A stretch of DNA of 11,852 nt, taken from positions 1 to 11,852 of the forward strand of contig JASLDD010000127.1 of the NCBI GenBank assembly GCA_030151725.1, in the 5' to 3' direction. Positions 1 to 6,756 of the stretch are shown here, piece after piece (positions within the stretch are counted from its first letter, which is position 1; each line of letters begins with the position of its first letter). The position numbers and the translations under genes are program-made. The stretch is from Solirubrobacteraceae bacterium. GTDB taxonomy: Bacteria > Actinomycetota > Thermoleophilia > Solirubrobacterales > Solirubrobacteraceae. The notes beneath the pieces are model-generated. The model saw only the letters and a list, made by a program, of their open reading frames with translations, was not told where the DNA came from and did not search any database.

Positions 1-9
1 TTTCGCGAG

Positions 10-92
10 CATATCCTCATCGATATCCAATGTTGTCCTTCGCACGCAATCAATATAGCCTGCATCTGCAGTTCTAGGCATATCGAGATATC
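10..92 (+). promoter_or_regulatory. Putative control region of the acyl-CoA dehydrogenase gene
   Basis: This AT-richer stretch precedes the first gene. It holds two copies of a CATATC...GATATC pair, at 10-15/22-27 and 79-84/87-92; the second contains the near-palindrome ATATCGAGATAT at 80-91, which ends seven bases before the ATG. A weak promoter-like pair, TTGTCC (33-38) and TATAGC (54-59), has short 15-bp spacing. The paired motifs could be operators for a repressor, but no regulator gene is in the window and the window edge cuts off context. Confidence 0.25.
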
Positions 93-98
93 TTCCTC

Positions 99-1244
99 AT
101 GACCGCGTCCACACCCCCCTTTACCGACGAGCACCAAGAGCTCAGGACATCAGTCCGCAGCTTCATCGAACGCGAGCTTGCCCCCCATGCTCAGCAGTGG
201 GAGGAGGATCGCTGGTTCCCCAACGAGGTCTTCCCCAAGTTGGCCGCCCAGGGACTCCTCGGGCTGAAGTACCCCGAGGAGTACGGCGGCCAGGGCGGCG
301 ACTACCTGCACGAGGCCGTGCTCGTGGAGGAGCTGGCCAGGACCGGTTCCGGGGGCACCGCAGCGGGAATTGGGGCGCACATCAACATCGCCACGCCCCC
401 CATCTTCAAGTTCGGCACCGAGGATCAGAAGCAGCGCTACCTCGTGCCGGGCATCCGCGGTGAGAAGATCGGCGCGCTCGCCATCACCGAGCCCGGCGCA
501 GGCTCCGATGTGGCTGCCCTGTCCACTCGCGCGGAGCGCGTGGACGGCGGCTGGGTGGTCAATGGGGAGAAGACCTACATAACCAACGGCGTGCGCGCCC
601 ACTTCATGGTCACCGCCGTCAAGACAACTCCCGAGGGCGGTCACAGCGGCATCTCCTTCCTAATCGTCGAGCGCGGCGACGGCGTGGAGTCCTCCAAGCT
701 TGAGAAGCTCGGCTGGCACGCCTCCGACACGGCCACCATCAGCTTCCAGGATGTGTTCGTGGGCGAGGAGAACCTGCTGGGAGAGCTGCACGGGGGCTTC
801 AAGCTGATCATGGCCAACTTCCAGTGGGAGCGCCTGGCCATGGCCCTGGGGGCAGTCGGCGCCATGCAGATCGCCTGGGAGCGCACCGCCCAGTTCGCCC
901 GCGATCGCCAAGCCTTCGGACGCCCCCTTTCCGGGCACCAGGCCATCCGCCACAAGCTCGCCGACATGGCCACCTCCGTGCACATATGCCGCTGCGTCAC
1001 CCACGACGCCCTGCGCCGCTTCGTCGCCGGGGAGGACCCCTTGAAGGAGGTCACCATGGCCAAGCTCCTCACACAGCGCGCCTCCTTCGAGCTCATGGAC
1101 GAGTGCCTGCAGATCCACGGTGGGGCGGGCTACATGAAGGAGTACTGGGTCGAGCGCGCCGCCCGCGACGCCCGCCTCGGGCCCATCGGCGGCGGCAGCG
1201 ACGAGATCATGCGCGAGATCCTCGGTCGCGTGCTGAATCTGTAG
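99..1244 (+). CDS. Acyl-CoA dehydrogenase, long-chain/isovaleryl type
   Basis: This 381-residue protein has the usual length of the FAD-dependent acyl-CoA dehydrogenase family, which introduces the alpha-beta double bond in acyl-CoAs and passes electrons to ETF. The order is an N-terminal helical domain, a central beta domain with the FAD/substrate signature ITEPGAGSD (about 129-137), then a C-terminal helical domain with QAFGRPLSGHQAIRHK and QIHGGAGY (338-345). The catalytic Glu of medium/short-chain enzymes is replaced by Gly (G364 in GGGSDEI). Instead an ERLAMA motif places Glu at residue 244, where the isovaleryl- and long-chain (ACADL) enzymes carry their catalytic base. The substrate is therefore probably branched or long-chain, but this is inference. 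The ATG at 99 has no convincing Shine-Dalgarno sequence. The gene stands alone, 133 bp before a CAP-protein gene. Confidence 0.93.
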   Translation: MTASTPPFTDEHQELRTSVRSFIERELAPHAQQWEEDRWFPNEVFPKLAAQGLLGLKYPEEYGGQGGDYLHEAVLVEELARTGSGGTAAGIGAHINIATPPIFKFGTEDQKQRYLVPGIRGEKIGALAITEPGAGSDVAALSTRAERVDGGWVVNGEKTYITNGVRAHFMVTAVKTTPEGGHSGISFLIVERGDGVESSKLEKLGWHASDTATISFQDVFVGEENLLGELHGGFKLIMANFQWERLAMALGAVGAMQIAWERTAQFARDRQAFGRPLSGHQAIRHKLADMATSVHICRCVTHDALRRFVAGEDPLKEVTMAKLLTQRASFELMDECLQIHGGAGYMKEYWVERAARDARLGPIGGGSDEIMREILGRVLNL

Positions 1245-1377
1245 CCGGCCCCGGGGGAAGCCTCCAGGCGCCCGCGCATTGAGCGCAGACGCCCCGTGAG
1301 CGCCCGCTCGAAAGCCTCTCAAATCACTCGTCCAGGTCCCCGTTTCACGGCTCATGCTCTGCTGAGGGGCCTCCGAT

Positions 1378-2175
1378 ATGGGCCCTATGGCCCGTCTGCG
1401 CCCAGGTGGCATCGCCGTACTCGTGGCGTTCTCGCTCAGCGTGTGGGCCGGCGCTGCGCCTGCTCTGGCGGCACATCGCCACAAGCGCACACTCCACTGC
1501 ACCAGAACCGCGCGCGCTCACGGAAAGGCCGACAGCTTCCATGCCGGTCAGTCCCCCAAGCACTCAAAGCACCACAAGGCAGCTCGCTGCTCATCCAAGC
1601 GTGTCCACCACAAGCGCACCCAAGGCCACAAGCCCGCTTCTCACCAGACCCATGTGAAGAAGAAGCGCTCGCTCTCCTCCGCGGCCGACAACGGCACCTG
1701 CCTGAACGCCGAACTGAAGCCCAGCGCGACCAACCTCGAACTCATCCGCGGCGCCACCCTGTGCCTCGTCAACCGCGAACGCGCCAACCAGGGCGAGGGT
1801 TCCCTCACGAACAACACCAAGCTCGAAGCCGCCGCTCAGGCGCACACCGAGAGCATGGTCTGGAACGACTACTTCGAACACCTCGGCCCAGGCGGTCAGA
1901 CGCCACTCGACCGCATGCGCGCCGCCGGCTACATCTACAGCTCCAACCTCGGCTTTGAAGTCGGCGAGAACATCGCCTGGGGCACCGGCTCGCTGGGCAC
2001 CCCACGCGCCATCGTCGCTGCCTGGATGGGCGACCCCGGACACCGCGCCAACATCCTTGACGCCCACTATCGAGACACCGCCATCGGCGTCTCTCCCCAT
2101 GTCCCCGCCGCGTTCGGCCATGGGCAGTCCGGCGGCATCTACACGCAGGACTTCGGCGTCATCACCGGCGGCTGA
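1378..2175 (+). CDS. Secreted CAP-domain (SCP/PR1-like) protein
   Basis: This 265-residue protein starts at ATG 1378, with GAGGGG eight bases upstream. Residues 1-31 form a signal peptide: Arg near the start, a hydrophobic core, and an ALA-A cleavage site around 31/32. Residues 32-100 are a strongly basic linker packed with His, Lys and Arg. The CAP domain fills about 115-265: His156 and Glu158, the FEH motif with His168, GENIAW (196-201) with Glu197, and GHRANIL (221-227) with His222. Glu158, His168, Glu197 and His222 match the usual cation-binding cavity of the family. Bacterial CAP proteins are extracellular and mostly of unknown function; some bind lipids or metals or are linked to sporulation or the cell wall. 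Four cysteines are visible (near residues 44 and 67, plus 108 and 129), so a disulfide is possible. Confidence 0.9.
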   Translation: MGPMARLRPGGIAVLVAFSLSVWAGAAPALAAHRHKRTLHCTRTARAHGKADSFHAGQSPKHSKHHKAARCSSKRVHHKRTQGHKPASHQTHVKKKRSLSSAADNGTCLNAELKPSATNLELIRGATLCLVNRERANQGEGSLTNNTKLEAAAQAHTESMVWNDYFEHLGPGGQTPLDRMRAAGYIYSSNLGFEVGENIAWGTGSLGTPRAIVAAWMGDPGHRANILDAHYRDTAIGVSPHVPAAFGHGQSGGIYTQDFGVITGG

Positions 2176-2327
2176 CAGCCGTCCCATATAGGCGCTCGTC
2201 GGCGCCGCAACCGAGCTCCGCGATGGGGGGACTACGGCTACTTCGAGCAAGCTCGCATCGGATCCAAGGCTACCCGCGGCGCCTATGCCCCCGCAGCCTG
2301 ACGCTGGTCCACCCGAGCCCTGCCCAA

Positions 2328-2353
2328 GGGCGCGGCTACGCGCCCTATATAAC
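2328..2353 (+). promoter_or_regulatory. Hairpin/operator next to a TATATAAC promoter box
   Basis: A perfect 7-bp inverted repeat (GGGCGCG 2328-2334, loop GCTA, CGCGCCC 2339-2345) abuts TATATAAC at 2346-2353, an AT-rich block that fits a -10 element (TATATA or TATAAC) in otherwise GC-rich DNA. It lies 38-63 bp upstream of the SDR start codon. The repeat occupies the usual spacer region, so a repressor site is plausible. The alternative, a terminator for the CAP gene, is weaker because no T-tract follows and the CAP stop is about 150 bp away. Confidence 0.35.
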
Positions 2354-2390
2354 TCTGGCTCCCCGACCATTAGAAGGAGAACTCAAAGCT

Positions 2391-3218
2391 ATGGGAGTAC
2401 TCGACGGCAAGTCGGCCATTGTCACCGGCTCAGCACGCGGGATCGGACGCGCCACCGCGGAGCTGCTCGTCGCGCAGGGCGCCCAGGTCCTGATCAACGA
2501 CCTTGACGGCGACATCGCCGAGCAGGCCTCAGGTGAGATCAACGGAGAAACGGCCGTCTTTGCAGGCGATCTGACCAAGCCCGGCATGTGCGACCAGCTC
2601 GTCCAGAAGGCCATCGACTCGTTCGGCAAGATCGACATCATCGTCAACAACGCCGGCTACACGCTCGACGCGCCCATCCACAAGATGACCGACGAGCATT
2701 TCCAGGCCATGATCGACATCCACACCGTGGTGCCCTTCCGAGTCATCCGCGCCGCCGCCCCCCACCTGCGCGAGCCCGCCAAGAAGGAGCGCGAGGAAGG
2801 CAAGGAGGTGTTCCGCAAGATCGTCAACGTGTCCTCCACGTCGGGCACCTTCGGCAACGCCGGCCAGGCCAACTACTCGGCCGGCAAGGCCGCCGTGGTC
2901 GGTCTCACCAAAACCGTCGCCAAGGAGTGGGGCCAGTTCAAAGTCAACGTCAACGCTGTGGCCTTCGGCTTCATCGACACACGTCTCACCCAGGCCAAGG
3001 TCGACGAGAACACCATGGAGGTAGACGGCGAGAAGATCCAGCTCGGCATACCCGAGCAGATGCGCCAGATGGCCTCCATGCTGATCCCGCTGGGGCGTCC
3101 CGCATCCCCCGAGGAGGCCGCAGGAGGCGTCTTCTTCCTGTGCACACCATGGTCCAACTACGTGCACGGCCAGACCCTTCACATCACCGGCGGCCTGTTC
3201 GGCGGCATGACCGGCTGA
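2391..3218 (+). CDS. SDR-family oxidoreductase (FabG-like 3-oxoacyl reductase)
   Basis: This 275-residue NAD(P)-dependent short-chain dehydrogenase has every family landmark: the cofactor loop TGSARGIG (12-19), Asp60 in the AGDLT segment, NNAG (86-89), catalytic Ser149, and YSAGK with Tyr162 and Lys166. Ser-to-Tyr spacing is the usual 13 residues. A lysine/glutamate-rich insertion (about 129-142) precedes the Ser strand. The family reduces or oxidises hydroxyl/keto groups; similarity to FabG and to actinobacterial 3-hydroxyacyl-CoA dehydrogenases suggests an acyl thioester substrate, but that is inference. I chose ATG 2391 because AAGGAG (2374-2379) lies upstream and the SDR fold begins at once; an in-frame extension to 2223 has no domain and unlike composition. 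A promoter-like TATATAAC sits about 40 bp upstream. Confidence 0.93.
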   Translation: MGVLDGKSAIVTGSARGIGRATAELLVAQGAQVLINDLDGDIAEQASGEINGETAVFAGDLTKPGMCDQLVQKAIDSFGKIDIIVNNAGYTLDAPIHKMTDEHFQAMIDIHTVVPFRVIRAAAPHLREPAKKEREEGKEVFRKIVNVSSTSGTFGNAGQANYSAGKAAVVGLTKTVAKEWGQFKVNVNAVAFGFIDTRLTQAKVDENTMEVDGEKIQLGIPEQMRQMASMLIPLGRPASPEEAAGGVFFLCTPWSNYVHGQTLHITGGLFGGMTG

Positions 3219-3270
3219 GCCTCCTCCGGCCGGTCTCGGTGGGGTGGGTGCATGACCAGTCCCCTCTCAT

Positions 3271-3320
3271 TCACTCGCGCTCGTCTGTATAGCAATGGTG
3301 ATACAGATCAGCGCGAGTGA
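3271..3320. repeat. 50-bp interrupted palindrome, copy 1 of a CTGTAT...ATACAG element
   Basis: Outer arms TCACTCGCGCT (3271-3281) and AGCGCGAGTGA (3310-3320) pair perfectly over 11 bp. After a two-base mismatch on each side, TCTGTAT (3284-3290) pairs with ATACAGA (3301-3307). The centre is AGCAATGGTG. The 22-bp core 3285-3306 recurs at 3383-3404 with 19 of 22 identities. It lies between the 3' ends of convergent genes and has no T-tract on either side, so it is not a standard terminator. The core looks like a dimeric-repressor operator (TetR-like in geometry), but no regulator gene adjoins it. Confidence 0.7.
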
Positions 3321-3380
3321 GTAATGAGCTGCAGACGCCGGCCGAAGTCGGGTCGTCGTCGAGTTCACCATCTCCTGGCT

Positions 3381-3406
3381 TGCTGTATCGCAATGGCTAT
3401 ACAGCA
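3381..3406. repeat. Palindrome, copy 2 of the CTGTAT...ATACAG element
   Basis: TGCTGTAT (3381-3388) and ATACAGCA (3399-3406) form an 8-bp inverted repeat around CGCAATGGCT. It shares CTGTAT-n-GCAATGG-nn-ATACAG with copy 1, offset by 98 bp. The reverse complement of this copy also matches copy 1 at 19 of 22 positions, as expected for a true two-fold operator. It lacks the GC-rich outer arms of copy 1. The rest of 3219-3435 shows no coding or RNA signal. Confidence 0.65.
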
Positions 3407-3435
3407 GCGGCAGAGAGGAACACACAAGCCTGCAG

Positions 3436-4059
3436 CTAGCGCCCTCCCGCGCCTCGCAGATCGAGCAGGGTGCCCGAGAAGTAGTCGCCTGCCGGTGAGG
3501 CCAGGTAGGCGATCACCGCCGCCACCTCGCCTACCTCGGTACTAGCCCCGGGAGCGATCGCCACCGGGGCGATCCCATACCGGGCCCACTCGATGGACAG
3601 GGTGCGGGCCAGGTTCTCAAGGCCCGCTCGCGCGGCCTCCCCGTGCCGAGCCGCCTCATCGCCCGCCGGCGGCGCCACGAACACAATCCGGCCAGGACGC
3701 TGGGGAGCGATGAACGCCTTGTTTGCCACAGCCCTGGTGACGCCCCACGTGAGATCCAGGCAACCACCCAGCGCCTCACGCCCGCCCGCCCGCGCATCGA
3801 ACAAGCCTGCCCCATCCACGGCCAGAAAATCGACACCCTCGAGGTTCTCGAGGGCGCGATCGACTCGCGCTTCGATCTCCTCCTCGCCAAGCTCCGCAGA
3901 GCTCTCGCCAAGCAGCTCGCACGAGGACGCCGACGCCCCGAGCGCCACACACCCATCCGCCACGGCCGTGGCTATCTCCGCTTCGGACGAGGCCCCCGCG
4001 ACCACTACGCCCACGCCCTCCAGGAGGCCTGGACGCAGCAGCTCGGTTGCAGGCCTCAC
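3436..4059 (-). CDS. Degenerate SDR-fold protein, probable pseudoenzyme
   Basis: This 207-residue protein aligns with short-chain dehydrogenases: an N-terminal Rossmann strand (VVVAGASS, 18-25), LARTLSIEWARYGI (150-163) as in the helix after the YxxxK motif, and a C-terminal segment on the pattern of VAxLxSPxAxYxSGxxLxxxG. Every functional motif is lost, however. The glycine-rich loop reads GASSEAEIA instead of GxxxGIG, the NNAG equivalent is VDGAG (81-85), the catalytic Ser strand reads FVAPP (127-131), and the YxxxK position reads HGEAAR (139-144) with no Tyr or Lys. It is short for the family (about 250). The frame is intact, so a structural, regulatory or binding role seems likelier than catalysis. 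The GTG start at 4059 follows a GGGAG purine run and lies 17 bp after the upstream membrane-protein stop, so the two are probably cotranscribed. Confidence 0.75.
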   Translation of the reverse strand: MRPATELLRPGLLEGVGVVVAGASSEAEIATAVADGCVALGASASSCELLGESSAELGEEEIEARVDRALENLEGVDFLAVDGAGLFDARAGGREALGGCLDLTWGVTRAVANKAFIAPQRPGRIVFVAPPAGDEAARHGEAARAGLENLARTLSIEWARYGIAPVAIAPGASTEVGEVAAVIAYLASPAGDYFSGTLLDLRGAGGR

Positions 4060-4076
4060 CGGCTCCCGCCCTGCGC

Positions 4077-4808
4077 TCAGCCGGCGTTCATCGGGTCGAT
4101 CGGACCGGGGCTCGTGTCCGGCGCCCCGACCACCGGTGGCTGCCCGCCCTTGAGCGTGCGCAGATCGAAGTACAGAACCGCGGCCCCCAGCGCAGCGAGC
4201 GGCGCCGTCAGCACGCCCGCGATGACCGTCACCACGATGCCCACACCCGTTCCAGCCGAGTCGGCTCCGAGCTCGATCGCTCCCGCCACGATTGCCACCA
4301 GGATATCGAGCACGAACAGCACACCGAACACCTGCCAGCCGTTGCCCCGCACGAGCTCACGGCTGCGCCCCAGTGCGCCGAGCCCAGGAGGACGCTCCAG
4401 CACGACCACCGGAGCCGCCACCGACCACAGCGTGATCAGGATCAGACCCGGGATGATGATCAGGACGAAGCCCACGAGCACACCCAGCGCCGCCACGAAC
4501 GCCACCAGGATCAGCTGGCCTATGACCGGCGTCACCGCACGCAGCAGCTGACCCGGGCTGGCATCCCGGCGACCGTCTTGCACGTCGGCTACCAGCTCGA
4601 CCACCATGCCCGTGAACAGCGTCGTGGCGATCAGGCTGATCAAAAGAGCCACGAACCTCAGCCCCGAGCTGGCGTTCGTCAAGAGCGTCGACACGACCCC
4701 CGTGAACACAAACACGACCGCCGCAGCCGGCATCAGCACGGAGGCCTGGTCAACGTAGATCCCGAACACCCGGCGGATCACACCGCCGACATCAAGTCGA
4801 TCCTGCAT
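4077..4808 (-). CDS. Polytopic membrane protein, GPDPase_memb/YciC-like
   Basis: This 243-residue protein has five to six hydrophobic segments, at about 24-43, 50-73, 95-119, 120-137, 160-183 and 188-212. Short soluble ends flank them, the C-terminal one rich in Pro and Gly. The stretch IPGLILITLWSVAAPVVVLE (119-138), followed by a SRELVRGNGWQVFG helix, is characteristic of the membrane domain found in glycerophosphoryl diester phosphodiesterases and of related stand-alone proteins. No phosphodiesterase catalytic domain is attached, so enzymatic activity should not be assumed. It starts at ATG 4808, with AAGGGGG six bases upstream. It lies 71 bp after the acyltransferase gene and 17 bp before the degenerate SDR gene on the same strand. 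The neighbourhood suggests an envelope or lipid role; the exact function is unknown. Confidence 0.78.
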   Translation of the reverse strand: MQDRLDVGGVIRRVFGIYVDQASVLMPAAAVVFVFTGVVSTLLTNASSGLRFVALLISLIATTLFTGMVVELVADVQDGRRDASPGQLLRAVTPVIGQLILVAFVAALGVLVGFVLIIIPGLILITLWSVAAPVVVLERPPGLGALGRSRELVRGNGWQVFGVLFVLDILVAIVAGAIELGADSAGTGVGIVVTVIAGVLTAPLAALGAAVLYFDLRTLKGGQPPVVGAPDTSPGPIDPMNAG

Positions 4809-4879
4809 TCATCCCCCTTCGACGACTGCGGTCACTAGCCCGCCCACAGTAGGTGAGCGCCCCGACGGCTGCCTCATCC

Positions 4880-5656
4880 TCAGGCCACAGCCGCACCCTT
4901 GGGTGCCCGGCGCTGCTCACGTACCCGTCTGAGTATTCCCTTGCGGCCATGTACTTCAAGCCCCGAGTACAGGCTGCGGATCTCCAGCAGGATTTGATCG
5001 GCCACCGCCTGCTGCTGCTCACGTGTGGGGTCCGCGATGGCCTCCCAGCGGATCGCATCGCCGTACTGCACGGTCACCTTGGGGAACTGCAGCCGCTTCC
5101 AGTTACGCACCTTGGACGAGCCGTAGATCGCGATCGGGACCACCGGCGCGCCTGTTTCCAGCGCCAGACGGCCGATTCCGCGCTTGGCCTGTTCGGCTAC
5201 CTTCCCCGTTCGCGAGCGTCCACCCTCGCAGTACATCGTGATCGCGCCCTGTCTCGCGAGCACCGTCCTGGCCGTGATGAACGTCTCCTCGTCGCGGGCG
5301 CCACGCCGCACCGGGAAGACGCCCCCGTGGGTGTAGATGAACTGCATCGGCCCTTTGAACAGTTGCGACTTGGCCATGAAGCGAACCTTGCGCCTGATGT
5401 AGCAGCCCATCAAGAAGTGGTCCATGAACGAGAAGTGGTTGGGCGCCAGGATCATGGCGCCGCGGCCCGGAACCTTCTCCACGGAGATCGCCCGCGTGCG
5501 CAGCAGCGTGTAGGCGTACAGCGACGTGATGATCCGCGTCAGCTCATACGCCCAGTCCGGTTCCCGCGTGCGCGCCCGCTCGTGAAAGCGGTCGAAGTGC
5601 TCCTTCGGCCGCGGATCCGAGTAGACCTGCTCGCGCATGGGTGCCAGCTCGCTCAT
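4880..5656 (-). CDS. 1-acyl-sn-glycerol-3-phosphate acyltransferase family protein (PlsC-like)
   Basis: This 258-residue protein carries the LPLAT motifs in order: NHFSFMD with catalytic His74 and Asp79 (HX4D), FPVRRG (about 114-119) as the acceptor-binding segment, EGGRS (144-148) in place of the usual EGTRS, and VVPIAIYG with the proline of motif IV. PlsC-type enzymes transfer an acyl chain to lysophosphatidate at the inner face of the membrane during phospholipid synthesis. Some relatives acylate glycolipids or mannosides instead, so the acceptor is not certain. A charged N-terminal stretch of about 35 residues precedes the domain. ATG 5656 is preceded by GGAGG about 12 bases upstream; Met7 is an alternative start. 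The glycosyltransferase gene ends 64 bp upstream on the same strand. Confidence 0.88.
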   Translation of the reverse strand: MSELAPMREQVYSDPRPKEHFDRFHERARTREPDWAYELTRIITSLYAYTLLRTRAISVEKVPGRGAMILAPNHFSFMDHFLMGCYIRRKVRFMAKSQLFKGPMQFIYTHGGVFPVRRGARDEETFITARTVLARQGAITMYCEGGRSRTGKVAEQAKRGIGRLALETGAPVVPIAIYGSSKVRNWKRLQFPKVTVQYGDAIRWEAIADPTREQQQAVADQILLEIRSLYSGLEVHGRKGILRRVREQRRAPKGAAVA

Positions 5657-5720
5657 CTAAGCGCTCTACCTCCACCAGCGCAAAACGTTACGCGCATTCC
5701 CTCGCTCCCTGCTCCGAGCC

Positions 5721-6407
5721 TCATCGTCTTCGCGCAACATACACGCGCACGAAGTCCACGAGCTGGCGGGCCCTGTGCGCGAAGCCGGCAAGCGTGCGTC
5801 CGCTCGCGCGGTGGGAGAGATCGAGCTCGATCTCGAGCAGACGATGACCCGCACGCACCCCATCGATCGTCATCCCGATCTCCATGCCATAGCCTGCCGC
5901 CAACGGCAGCACGTCTTCGAGCGCCTGCCGGCTCAAAGCCCGCTGGCCGGAGATCGGCGCCGTCGTCTGCAGTCCCGAGCGCCTGCCTATCGCCCACCGC
6001 GCAAATCCCAGCGCGAGCCCCACTCCGCCGCCCACGCGGCGCGCGAACGTGGCAACCGCGATGTCGGCGCGTCCGTCGCGCACAGCCTGCGCGAGCGCGC
6101 CCAGCATGCCCGCCGAGTCCCCCAGGTCCCCATCGCAGAGCACAAAGACCGGGGAGCCCGCGCCCTCGCTCGACGTCCCGGCCGCCGCCTGCTCGAGCGC
6201 ACAACGAGCAGCAGCCGTGACCGCACCGCCCTTGCCGATCGTCCGCACGCTGCGCACCACCTCGGCGCCCGCCCGCGCGGCGATATCGCCCGTGGCGTCG
6301 CGTGAGCCGTCGTCGGCCACCCACAGCGATGCGCCGGGGAACGCATGCGCGAGCGCAGCCAGCGTGGCAGCGATGCGATCGGCCTCGTTGTGGGCCGCCA
6401 CCACCAC
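5721..6407 (-). CDS. Family 2 glycosyltransferase
   Basis: This 228-residue GT-A fold enzyme has AHNE near the N terminus, DDGS (32-35) for the nucleotide, an IGKGGAV segment, a CDGDLGD motif supplying the DxD metal site, GQRALSR, and GYGMEIGMTID. That pattern is shared with dolichyl-phosphate-sugar synthases and glucosyl-3-phosphoglycerate synthase-like proteins, which transfer a sugar from a nucleotide donor. No membrane helix is obvious, so it is cytosolic or peripheral. GTG 6407 is the only usual start codon in the open frame, yet it cuts into the first beta-strand, which normally carries several residues before AHNE, and there is no good Shine-Dalgarno sequence. The frame stays open back to 6513, so the true start may lie upstream at a rare codon. 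It is probably first in the leftward set with the acyltransferase, suggesting glycolipid or envelope synthesis. Confidence 0.85.
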   Translation of the reverse strand: MVVAAHNEADRIAATLAALAHAFPGASLWVADDGSRDATGDIAARAGAEVVRSVRTIGKGGAVTAAARCALEQAAAGTSSEGAGSPVFVLCDGDLGDSAGMLGALAQAVRDGRADIAVATFARRVGGGVGLALGFARWAIGRRSGLQTTAPISGQRALSRQALEDVLPLAAGYGMEIGMTIDGVRAGHRLLEIELDLSHRASGRTLAGFAHRARQLVDFVRVYVARRR

Positions 6408-6490
6408 GAACGTGTCCGCGCCCGCCGATCGGTCGGCCGGGCTATCTATTGTCTCGATCCAGTGGTGTCGACTGCAGGACGGAGGATCAA

Positions 6491-6703
6491 ATGACTGACG
6501 TTGAGGCTCATATCACCGGCACGGTATGGAAAATCGAGTGCGCCGTCGGTGACACCATCGAGGAGGGCGACACCGTGGCCATTCTCGAGTCGATGAAGAT
6601 GGAGATGCCCGTCGAGGCCGAGGACGCGGGCACGGTCACCGAGATCCTCTGCCAGGAGGGTCAGGCGGTCAACGAGGGCGACACGCTCGTGGTGCTCGAC
6701 TGA
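6491..6703 (+). CDS. Stand-alone biotin/lipoyl attachment domain (biotin carboxyl carrier)
   Basis: This 70-residue protein is nothing but a biotinyl domain. ESMKMEMPV places the acceptor Lys36 between two Met residues, the biotin-type signature (lipoyl domains usually have DKA/V), and VGDTIEEGD and EGQAVNEGD give the two symmetric half-domains. Once biotinylated by BirA it would carry CO2 between carboxylase or decarboxylase subunits. Small free-standing carriers of this kind are known in actinobacteria, usually without an assigned partner. The start at ATG 6491 is fixed by GGAGG at 6481-6485. It is transcribed away from the glycosyltransferase and sits 50 bp before a crotonase-fold gene and upstream of bioBFD, so it may share control with biotin synthesis. 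No biotin carboxylase or carboxyltransferase gene is in the window. Confidence 0.9.
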   Translation: MTDVEAHITGTVWKIECAVGDTIEEGDTVAILESMKMEMPVEAEDAGTVTEILCQEGQAVNEGDTLVVLD

Positions 6704-6738
6704 GCGAGCGTCGAGCACCCCGGCGGCGCATGCTCGGC

Positions 6739-6756
6739 TAGCCTGTCGGCGCGGTG
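6739..6756 (+). promoter_or_regulatory. Candidate leaderless promoter of the crotonase-fold gene
   Basis: TAGCCT (6739-6744) fits an actinobacterial TANNNT -10 element and stands nine bases before the GTG start at 6754. No Shine-Dalgarno sequence is present in the gap. That geometry is typical of leaderless transcripts, which begin at or next to the start codon. No clear -35 box is visible. Confidence 0.35.

Noticed and set aside
660..1502. Long minus-strand open frame opposite the acyl-CoA dehydrogenase
   Set aside because: Antisense shadow of a high-GC coding gene; the plus strand encodes a complete, motif-verified enzyme.
2223..2390. In-frame N-terminal extension of the SDR gene
   Set aside because: It has no domain and a composition unlike the protein, it spans the promoter-like TATATAAC and hairpin, and ATG 2391 has a Shine-Dalgarno sequence and the normal SDR N terminus.
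3271..3320. Interpretation of the 50-bp palindrome as a bidirectional intrinsic terminator
   Set aside because: No T-tract on either side, and a second copy of the core lies nearby, which a terminator would not need; kept only as an alternative.
3324..3545. Open frame of 73 codons across the palindrome region
   Set aside because: Arg/Pro-rich shadow-like composition, overlaps the 3' end of the minus-strand SDR gene, no ribosome binding site and no recognisable domain.
3643..4838. Plus-strand open frames opposite the membrane-protein and SDR-like genes
   Set aside because: They read as low-complexity Ser/Pro/Thr/Arg or His/Asp/Arg strings, typical of reverse-strand shadows; the minus strand gives coherent membrane segments and an SDR fold.
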